The notes under the pieces are model-generated. The model made no database searches and was not told the DNA's origin. It saw only the letters and a program-made list of their open reading frames with translations. Shown in pieces: positions 1-4,769 of a stretch of DNA of 5,207 bases. This stretch comes from Methanosarcinales archaeon (lineage in GTDB: Archaea > Halobacteriota > Methanosarcinia > Methanosarcinales > Methanocomedenaceae). The translations under genes were made by a program, and so were the position numbers. Each line of letters opens with the position of its first letter. The stretch's first letter is position 1. Location of the stretch: positions 1 through 5,207 of the forward strand of contig DAOUWY010000157.1 in the NCBI GenBank assembly GCA_030666885.1. The letters are read 5' to 3'.

Positions 1-1246
1 GGTACGCAATCGTATTAAAGAATTCCCGTTCAGTTGGATTGGCGTTCAGGTGCATCACCAGCTTGGAATATATAGGTGCTGTAATGCCAAAGAAGCAAAT
101 AAACGCGAGGATAATAAATACGATGGCTGTCAGGTCGAACAAGTGGGAATGGGTGAACAGTGTTCCTCCTTTCCCTTCTTCATCCTTTGCATCCTTGATC
201 TTCATAAAAGACAAGTATAGTACAACCCCCAGCAGCAGGATAGTTGCCCAGAAAAAGATACTGGCACTGGGCAGCGCACCCACGTCATGGGTGGATGAGA
301 CAGCACCGCTGCGGGCCACCCAGCCTGCATAGAGTGTTGTAATAAAAGTAAGTGTACCGAACAGGGGAGTGAGCACCTCATACTCGCTGCCGATCCTGTA
401 CTTGTATGACATGTGCATGTACATTGTGGTTATCATCCACACGATGAATGGTGTGGTCTCGTAAGGGTCCCATGCCCAAATGTTGCCAGTGCCTGATAGT
501 GTACCCCACTGTGCAAGCTTGTATATCCAGGCACCACCGAGTATCAGGGTGATGGACATAGAGAACCATGAGAAACGTATCCACTGGCGCTGCACTTTCT
601 CCCACTGCTTGCCTACGCCACTTGTTATCATGAAGGACAGGGCAGCAGCGAATGGTATCAGTGTGGTGGCGTATGCCACGAACTGGGACGGCGGGTGTAT
701 GGCCATTATGGGGTCCTTCAATATCGGACGCAATCCCGCACCCTCGGCCATTGCATAGTCCACAGGTATATTATACTGGGTGCCCCAGAGCTCAAACCAG
801 GTCTGGAAGGGGTACATACTTGACTTGTAAGCGATCACGTAGGTAAACAGGGCACCCACAACCAGCATTATGATCACCATGCGCCTGAAAAACCTGGAAT
901 CCAGGTCATATCGTTCGCTTATCCACAATATTTGCAAAAATACAAGTGCCGTCCATAACAGCATCGCACCATCCTGCACTGCAATAGTGGCTACCAATTG
1001 GTATATTGGACTTAATAACGTGGATGAGTTCTGGGACACATAGATAAACCTGAAATCAGAACTGAGGAAATAATTGATCAACAGCAGCATGGTCAGGACT
1101 GATAACAGGGTCGATAGCCGGATGGTCCACCTAGTGAAACCTGTTATTTCCTTTACCCCTGAATATTCACGGTATAATAACAGCAGTATGGATAATACAC
1201 TAAATAGCAGCGTACTGTTAAGAAGTAATGTTCCTAAATTAGTCAT
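1..1246 (-). CDS. ccmF: CcmF/CcsA-type cytochrome c heme lyase subunit, 3' end outside window
   Basis: This is a polytopic membrane protein that handles heme and attaches it to apocytochromes c on the outer face of the membrane. The frame is open from ATG at 1246-1244 to the left edge, giving 415 visible residues; bacterial CcmF is usually about 650, so the C-terminus is missing. Family marks seen: HPP at residues 184-186 followed by a long hydrophobic stretch, a WWD-type segment WAWDPYET at 257-264, a membrane histidine H278 and VARSGAVSSTHD ending near H320. As I recall the E. coli protein, H184, H278 and H320 correspond to its H173, H261 and H303. The start is firm because a TGA lies directly upstream in frame, and AGGT at 1259-1256 is a suitable ribosome binding site. 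Oddities: the WWD motif has about six extra residues, and AVQDGAMLLW (from A89) replaces the usual HEGS-type segment. The CcmF call is strong; a CcsA/NrfE-like paralogue is possible. Confidence 0.9.
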   Translation of the reverse strand, partial: MTNLGTLLLNSTLLFSVLSILLLLYREYSGVKEITGFTRWTIRLSTLLSVLTMLLLINYFLSSDFRFIYVSQNSSTLLSPIYQLVATIAVQDGAMLLWTALVFLQILWISERYDLDSRFFRRMVIIMLVVGALFTYVIAYKSSMYPFQTWFELWGTQYNIPVDYAMAEGAGLRPILKDPIMAIHPPSQFVAYATTLIPFAAALSFMITSGVGKQWEKVQRQWIRFSWFSMSITLILGGAWIYKLAQWGTLSGTGNIWAWDPYETTPFIVWMITTMYMHMSYKYRIGSEYEVLTPLFGTLTFITTLYAGWVARSGAVSSTHDVGALPSASIFFWATILLLGVVLYLSFMKIKDAKDEEGKGGTLFTHSHLFDLTAIVFIILAFICFFGITAPIYSKLVMHLNANPTEREFFNTIAY

Positions 1247-1279
1247 TCAAATCTTACCTGTTTTTTCAACGTATAGGAA

Positions 1280-1287
1280 AGTATAAA
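1280..1287 (-). promoter_or_regulatory. Candidate archaeal TATA box for ccmF
   Basis: On the minus strand the sequence TTTATACT lies 33-41 bases upstream of the ccmF ATG. It would place transcription start near 1257-1260, just before or at the AGGT ribosome binding site. A second TATA-like box, GTATAAAT at 1343-1336 on the same strand, would give a leader of roughly 65 bases and matches the consensus about as well. I cannot decide between them from sequence alone. Confidence 0.4.
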
Positions 1288-1357
1288 CGCATTTGTTTAT
1301 CTTGAAAATTCCACACTTGATGACAATCACATAGGATTTATACTATTTCAATCTTTT

Positions 1358-1374
1358 TGATAATGCTACTATCA
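1358..1374. repeat. Short imperfect palindrome in divergent promoter region
   Basis: TGATA-ATGCTAC-TATCA has perfect 5-bp arms around a 7-bp centre. It sits between the divergently transcribed ccmF and rubrerythrin genes, 17 bp from the rubrerythrin TATA-like box. The size and symmetry suit a binding site for a dimeric regulator, but such short palindromes also occur by chance in AT-rich DNA. Confidence 0.25.
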
Positions 1375-1390
1375 TGCAAAACACGATAAC

Positions 1391-1398
1391 TTTAAATT
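1391..1398 (+). promoter_or_regulatory. Candidate TATA box for rubrerythrin gene
   Basis: TTTAAATT fits the archaeal TATA consensus and predicts transcription start near 1421, about 18 bases before the TTG start codon at 1439. No convincing Shine-Dalgarno sequence is seen in that short leader. Confidence 0.45.
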
Positions 1399-1438
1399 TT
1401 TGCAGTTTCAATTGCAGATGGGTTAATTATTTGATTAT

Positions 1439-1955
1439 TTGAAAGTATTCAAATGTAAGATATGCCAAGAAGGTTATCCGGGGTATGCACCGCCAACACA
1501 CTGTCCGTTCTGTGGTGCTCACCAGCAGTATATGATCGAGGCCGGGGACTTTGAACTGCCGGAATACACACTGACCGATGTATCCCGCCGGAACCTGGAA
1601 GAAGCACTGGAATTGGAGGTTAGCAATGCAGAATTCTATTTCTGTGCAGCGGCCAGGGAAGATAATGTGGCCGATACTACCATGTTTAAACGTTTGGGCA
1701 AGGTCGAGTCCGAACATGCTTCCACAATTGTTAAGGAATTGAAAAAACAGTCTCCTGATATCAGCAGGGACGGGGACATGTGCAGTGGTATGAACCTGAA
1801 CAACCTGAAGGAATCCAACCAGCGGGAGACCAATACGATTCGCCATTATACCCGGTTTTTGGGTGAAGCAACTGAAGAAAGGATAAAGGAGATATTCACT
1901 TCTATTTATAGAGATCGAAAAGGATCACCTGAGCCTTACAGATGGCAGGTTTTAG
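1439..1955 (+). CDS. Rubrerythrin with N-terminal rubredoxin-like domain, apparent frameshift
   Basis: Rubrerythrins are cytoplasmic diiron proteins that reduce hydrogen peroxide using electrons passed through a rubredoxin-type iron site. Residues 6-25 hold CxxC-x12-CxxC (C6, C9, C22, C25). A ferritin-like four-helix domain follows, with likely ligands E60, E90 and H93 (ExxH) and a glutamate near 125-130. The start must be TTG at 1439: an in-frame TAA lies at 1424-1426 and no other start codon falls between. The uncorrected frame continues to a stop at 2123-2125 (228 residues), but after residue 156 it looks unrelated to the family. Removing one T from the run at 1905-1907 gives IEIEKDHLSL, supplying the missing last ExxH (E160, H163), and ends at TAG 1953-1955. 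That makes 171 residues, normal for the family. The shift could be a real mutation that breaks the gene or a sequencing/assembly error. Confidence 0.85.
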
Positions 1956-1990
1956 AGTTGGGAAAAATCCCAGCTCGATATTATCTCTTC
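1955..1990 (+). terminator. Hairpin terminator after rubrerythrin
   Basis: GAGTTGGGA (1955-1963) pairs with TCCCAGCTC (1968-1976) through nine base pairs including one G-U, around an AAAA loop. A pyrimidine- and T-rich stretch follows, continuing to the TTTTT run at 1993-1997. The stem starts on the last base of the stop codon found in the corrected rubrerythrin frame, which supports that stop as the original gene end. Confidence 0.55.
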
Positions 1991-2008
1991 TATTTTTCAG
2001 ACACATAC

Positions 2009-2034
2009 CTGGTAAGTACCAGACCCGGGACTGG
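2009..2034. repeat. Two overlapping palindromes
   Basis: CTGGTA-AG-TACCAG (2009-2022) is a perfect 14-bp palindrome. Its right end, CCAG (2019-2022), is also the left arm of CCAG-A-CCCGGG-A-CTGG (2019-2034), which is symmetrical except for one A/A mismatch. The 252 bases between the corrected rubrerythrin stop and mscS otherwise hold only the terminator and the mscS promoter. I see no RNA gene or small coding region there. Confidence 0.35.
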
Positions 2035-2171
2035 AATCACAGCATTGAATCCCATTACCTTTGTTTCTGGTGTTGTCGGTTATTCAGCCGCTTTACCTGA
2101 TCCGTCTATGATCTCAATAGTGTGAATAGTCCCTTAAAATAATAAAAAGCATCTTTTCCATAGCGGTAACC

Positions 2172-2179
2172 TTTAAATA
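2172..2179 (+). promoter_or_regulatory. TATA box for mscS
   Basis: TTTAAATA is a near-consensus archaeal TATA box preceded by GGTAACC, which could serve as the TFB contact region. Usual spacing puts transcription start near 2202, only about six bases before the ATG at 2208. No Shine-Dalgarno sequence would fit, so translation is probably of the leaderless type. Confidence 0.55.
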
Positions 2180-2207
2180 TCGATAACACGCTTAATTCAA
2201 TAGCCCT

Positions 2208-3305
2208 ATGACAACAATACAGGAAATCCTTAATATAGAAATGCTTAACCTCTCAGTGGAAAAACTCGGGCTGTTCTTTATCATCATATTGCTGACCTAC
2301 ATAGTCCGATTCTTTTTCCTGCGTATCGTTGAGAAGAAATTAATCCATCTCACACAAAAGACCAGTACCGAATTGGATGACCTGGTAGTACAGGCCTCAA
2401 AAACCCCATTAGGTTACCTGATATTGCTGCACGGCTTCTACTTTGCCATAATCTCCTTAGATCTCCCTGAAACGATCGGAGTCGTAAATATCACAGGCAT
2501 TGTCCAGAAAGCATATGTCCTGGTCCTGTCATTCATCCTGCTGTATTACATATTCAAGCTCATTGATGTAGTAGGCCACTTCATCTACAAGACCACTGAA
2601 AAGACCCATAGCAAACTGGACGACCAGCTCGCACCCCTTATCGTAAAAAGCCTGCGTGTATTTGTGATTGCACTGGGTATACTATTCATCCTGAGCAACT
2701 TTGGGTATAATATCGCGTCCCTGTTGGCAGGTTTAGGAATTGGCGGGCTGGCCTTTGCCCTGGCTGCCCAGGATACTGTAAGCAACCTGTTCGGTTCGTT
2801 CACCATCTTCTCTGACAAACCCTTCCAGATAGGCGACTGGATTAAAATAGGTGACTTTGAGGGTACAGTGGAAGATGTGGGGTTCAGGTCCACCCGCGTA
2901 CGGCGGTTCGACCAGGCCCAGGTCACGGTTCCCAACAGCCAGTTCATCAAGAATGGGGTGGTCAATTATTCTGCTATGAAAAAGCGCAGGATAAAGTTCA
3001 ACCTGGGTGTTACATATGGTACCACAGCCAGCCAGATGACGGAAGTGGTAGATGGCATTAAGCAGATCATCAAAGAAGACCACAGGTTCGACCATAACTT
3101 CTATATGGTGCATTTCACTGACTTTGGTGACTTTTCACTAAACATCTTCGTGTACTGTTTTACCAAGACCACGGTGTGGGATGAATATCTCACGGTCAGG
3201 GAGGAATTCCACCTGGAGATAATGCAGATGCTGGAAGAGATGAATGTGGAGATAGCATTCCCCACGCAGACGGTGTATGTTGAGAAGACACAAGCTGATT
3301 TTTAA
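2208..3305 (+). CDS. mscS: Mechanosensitive ion channel, MscS family
   Basis: This is a membrane channel of the MscS class, which opens under membrane tension to release solutes during osmotic downshock. The 365-residue product has hydrophobic segments at about 20-40, 67-84, 102-122, 150-165 and 170-187, so more transmembrane helices than the three of E. coli MscS. The Gly/Ala-rich pore helix is clear (LLAGLGIGGLAFALAAQD at 172-189), followed by NLFGSF and the beta domain that begins with PFQIGDWIKI (205-214). The family signature VPNSQF is at 241-246. The soluble alpha/beta C-terminal domain covers about 255-360 and looks complete. The gene has its own promoter and appears monocistronic. The family is certain; ion preference and gating threshold cannot be read from sequence. 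Confidence 0.95.
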   Translation: MTTIQEILNIEMLNLSVEKLGLFFIIILLTYIVRFFFLRIVEKKLIHLTQKTSTELDDLVVQASKTPLGYLILLHGFYFAIISLDLPETIGVVNITGIVQKAYVLVLSFILLYYIFKLIDVVGHFIYKTTEKTHSKLDDQLAPLIVKSLRVFVIALGILFILSNFGYNIASLLAGLGIGGLAFALAAQDTVSNLFGSFTIFSDKPFQIGDWIKIGDFEGTVEDVGFRSTRVRRFDQAQVTVPNSQFIKNGVVNYSAMKKRRIKFNLGVTYGTTASQMTEVVDGIKQIIKEDHRFDHNFYMVHFTDFGDFSLNIFVYCFTKTTVWDEYLTVREEFHLEIMQMLEEMNVEIAFPTQTVYVEKTQADF

Positions 3306-3315
3306 TTGAATTTTA

Positions 3316-3344
3316 TTGATAGTATTAGAAAATCCAGCTATCAA
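3316..3344. repeat. 7-bp inverted repeat before toxin-antitoxin-like cassette
   Basis: TTGATAG (3316-3322) and CTATCAA (3338-3344) are perfect inverted arms separated by 15 bases. The repeat ends five bases before the TATA box of the downstream gene pair. It could be a weak mscS terminator or an operator for the ribbon-helix-helix protein encoded next, since such proteins often repress their own operon. Confidence 0.35.
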
Positions 3345-3349
3345 CAATA

Positions 3350-3357
3350 ATATATAC
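3350..3357 (+). promoter_or_regulatory. TATA box for UPF0175/DUF3368 pair
   Basis: ATATATAC occupies exactly the -30 to -23 positions relative to the ATG at 3380, so the transcript is predicted to begin at the start codon (leaderless). No Shine-Dalgarno sequence is visible upstream of this ATG, which agrees. Confidence 0.5.
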
Positions 3358-3379
3358 AATTACATCAAATGTATTAATC

Positions 3380-3685
3380 ATGGAAACAGTAACCACCCGC
3401 CTTTCAGAAGATGAAGTGTCAAAACTGGACTGGCTGGCCCGGTTCCAGCATACCAGCCGATCACAGGTTCTGCGAAAAGTGATTGATGAAGGCCTGGAAG
3501 AAGAACTAATTGAACAGGCTCTGCAGCTATACCAGAAGGAGGAAATATCACTATGGAAGGCAGCCGAACTGGCTGGCAAGAGCCTTTCGAGTATGATCGA
3601 TGAGGCTCACAGACGAAAGATTCTTTACCAATACTCGTTAGATGACTTTCTACAGGATATTGATATGCTGGAGCGTATTGGATGA
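3380..3685 (+). CDS. Ribbon-helix-helix/UPF0175 protein, probable antitoxin
   Basis: This 101-residue protein appears to be the regulatory or antitoxin half of a type II toxin-antitoxin-like pair. Residues 1-45 resemble a ribbon-helix-helix DNA-binding fold: a short strand (METVTTRLS) followed by two helices, with SRSQVLRKVI in the second. Residues 46-100 match the UPF0175 pattern: ALQLYQKEEISLWKAAELAG, then a helix ending in RRKI and an acidic tail (SLDDFLQDI). The stop overlaps the start of the next gene (ATGA at 3682-3685), so the two are almost surely co-translated. Antitoxin-first order and this pairing with DUF3368 are common in archaea and cyanobacteria. By family precedent the protein would bind DNA, repress its own promoter and neutralise the partner; none of this is shown by the sequence itself. 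Confidence 0.8.
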   Translation: METVTTRLSEDEVSKLDWLARFQHTSRSQVLRKVIDEGLEEELIEQALQLYQKEEISLWKAAELAGKSLSSMIDEAHRRKILYQYSLDDFLQDIDMLERIG

Positions 3686-4194
3686 AATATCTGGTGATCA
3701 ATGCATCTCCCATTATTTTGTTCGGCAAGATTGGAAAACTGGAATTGCTTATGATGGCCGGACGAAAATCCATTGCACCTATACGAGTGGTTGAGGAAGT
3801 TAAACGAAAAAAGACACCTGAAACACTTGCACTGGAAAATGCGTTAAACAATTGGTTGAACACATTTGATGATGTGCCAAATGCTTTAATGATTTCCTCG
3901 ATCATGGGTGAGGATATCAAACGGGGTGAAGTAGATGTCATTGCAAAGGCTCACCAGCTGTTAAGGGCAGGGCATGATGTGATTGCAGTGCTGGATGATA
4001 AGCCTGCACGTAAAGGGGCACAGGCATTATCCATTCCGGTAACAGGTACGTTGGGGATGATTTTTCATGCTGTACAATTAGGGACCATTACTCCGGAATT
4101 CGGAATTGCAACCGTTGACGAGCTAATTTCAGTGGGTGCAAGGCTGGACACCATGCTGGTAAGGAAAATTATAGACAGAATGAGCTCTATATGA
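3682..4194 (+). CDS. DUF3368 PIN-like protein, probable toxin nuclease
   Basis: This 170-residue protein belongs to the DUF3368 group of PIN-like domains, which are predicted metal-dependent ribonucleases found as toxins beside UPF0175 proteins. The opening VINASPII (residues 5-12) is the first PIN strand, with N7 where classical PIN domains have the first catalytic aspartate; Asn is frequent in DUF3368, as I recall. Other acidic positions are present: E38/E39 (VVEEV), E83 and D85 (RGEVDVIAKA), and D105/D106 in LDDKPAR. The latter is followed by the family-like VTGTLGMIFHA (120-130). It starts inside the stop codon of the upstream gene and has no separate promoter, so expression depends on that gene. 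The length is typical and the frame intact. Family assignment is firm; toxicity and RNA cleavage are inferred from relatives. Confidence 0.8.
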   Translation: MKYLVINASPIILFGKIGKLELLMMAGRKSIAPIRVVEEVKRKKTPETLALENALNNWLNTFDDVPNALMISSIMGEDIKRGEVDVIAKAHQLLRAGHDVIAVLDDKPARKGAQALSIPVTGTLGMIFHAVQLGTITPEFGIATVDELISVGARLDTMLVRKIIDRMSSI

Positions 4195-4215
4195 CCTATT
4201 AATCACACAAATCCA

Positions 4216-4241
4216 ATAAGTAAAACGTCACTTTTACTTAT
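4216..4241. repeat. Perfect 10-bp inverted repeat before archease
   Basis: ATAAGTAAAA (4216-4225) and TTTTACTTAT (4232-4241) are perfect inverted arms around a 6-base spacer. The right arm covers the predicted archease TATA element. As RNA it could fold into a weak A/U-rich hairpin ending the upstream cassette; as DNA it is a plausible operator. Confidence 0.6.
4233..4240 (+). promoter_or_regulatory. Candidate TATA box for archease
   Basis: TTTACTTA matches six of eight positions of TTTATATA and lies at -30 to -23 relative to the ATG at 4263, predicting a leaderless transcript. A stronger-looking AT run (ATATATATAA, 4249-4258) is too near the start codon to serve archease unless transcription began inside the gene. 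The assignment is therefore uncertain. Confidence 0.35.
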
Positions 4242-4262
4242 GTCTGAAATATATATAACCTT

Positions 4263-4697
4263 ATGAACATTCCCAGCTACGAATACCTTCCACACCCGGC
4301 AGATGTCAGGTTCAGTGCATACGGTGTCACCCTTGAGGAAGTCTTCGAGCAGGCAGCCTACGCCATGTTCCATGTTGTCATTGATACAACTACACTGTAT
4401 CCTGTACACTCAGTAGATATTAAACTGGAATCCGAAGGACTTGAGAACCTGCTGTACGACTACCTGTCAGAACTTCTGTACCTGTTCGAGGTGGAAGATA
4501 TCATATTCGGGCATTTTAAAGTAGCTTCGATAGAAAAAACAAACAGCAATTATATCCTGCACGGACAGGCTTCCGGCGAGAACATAGACCAGGAGCGTCA
4601 CAGTTTTGAAACTGAAGTAAAGGCTGTCACGTACCACCAGTTGAAAGTCACAAAAGAGAAGGATGGGTACAGCGCACACGTTATAGTTGATACGTAA
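4263..4697 (+). CDS. Archease, activator of the RNA ligase RtcB
   Basis: Archease is a small cytoplasmic protein that speeds guanylylation of RtcB and allows it to turn over during tRNA splicing and RNA repair. The 144-residue length is usual. The N-terminal signature is YEYLPHPADVRFSAYG (residues 6-21, normally close to YEYLEHTADI...AYG). The middle has LLYDYLSELLYLFE (63-76). The C-terminal block contains GENIDQERH (105-113), EVKAVTYHQLKV (117-128) and a final VIVDT. D14 and D143 match the two conserved aspartates thought to hold a metal ion; the last residue is Thr where many relatives have Ile. An in-frame TGA at 4245-4247 and the absence of other ATG or GTG codons fix the start. It lies 72 bases upstream of rtcB on the same strand, the well-known archease-rtcB arrangement. 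Confidence 0.93.
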   Translation: MNIPSYEYLPHPADVRFSAYGVTLEEVFEQAAYAMFHVVIDTTTLYPVHSVDIKLESEGLENLLYDYLSELLYLFEVEDIIFGHFKVASIEKTNSNYILHGQASGENIDQERHSFETEVKAVTYHQLKVTKEKDGYSAHVIVDT

Positions 4698-4698
4698 A

Positions 4699-4716
4699 TA
4701 TATACAGTATATACAG
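4699..4716 (+). repeat. Tandem 9-base repeat, possible rtcB promoter
   Basis: TATATACAG occurs twice in direct succession (4699-4707 and 4708-4716), starting two bases after the archease stop codon. Each copy holds a TATA-like core. Used as promoters they would start transcription near 4729 or 4738, giving rtcB a leader of 30-40 bases. rtcB might thus be transcribed both from here and with archease. Confidence 0.45.
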
Positions 4717-4755
4717 TAGTATCCAAACCGACCGTCAACGTAATATCATACAACA

Positions 4756-4760
4756 GAGGA
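4756..4760 (+). promoter_or_regulatory. Ribosome binding site for rtcB
   Basis: GAGGA lies nine bases upstream of the ATG at 4770 and is complementary to the archaeal 16S rRNA 3' end. It is one of the few clear Shine-Dalgarno sequences in the window, in contrast to the apparently leaderless genes upstream, and it supports the chosen rtcB start. Confidence 0.6.
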
Positions 4761-4769
4761 TCATCGAAC

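Noticed and set aside
39..846. Several plus-strand open frames opposite ccmF
   Set aside because: The minus strand is continuously open for 415 codons with CcmF motifs; the plus frames overlap each other and match nothing.
1427..1846. 139-residue minus-strand open frame opposite rubrerythrin
   Set aside because: It mirrors a clear protein family on the plus strand and its own translation shows no recognisable domain.
2031..2070. Possible tRNA 3' half (a stretch with TTGAATCCC)
   Set aside because: No acceptor, D-arm or anticodon arm pairing could be built around it.
1907..2125. C-terminal 72 residues of the open rubrerythrin frame as a real extra domain
   Set aside because: They follow a break in family similarity, span a terminator hairpin and palindromes, and show no recognisable motif; the alternative frame restores the family's ExxH and a stop.
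2585..3113. Minus-strand open frames opposite mscS
   Set aside because: They lie under the conserved MscS pore and beta domains and have no family features.
3378..3941. 187-residue minus-strand open frame opposite the UPF0175/DUF3368 pair
   Set aside because: The plus-strand genes have family motifs, a 4-bp overlap and a well-placed promoter; the opposite frame is low-complexity Ser-rich at its end and unrecognised.
4249..4258. ATATATATAA as the archease TATA box
   Set aside because: It ends four bases before the ATG, so normal spacing would start transcription within the coding region, with no in-frame start codon nearby to use.
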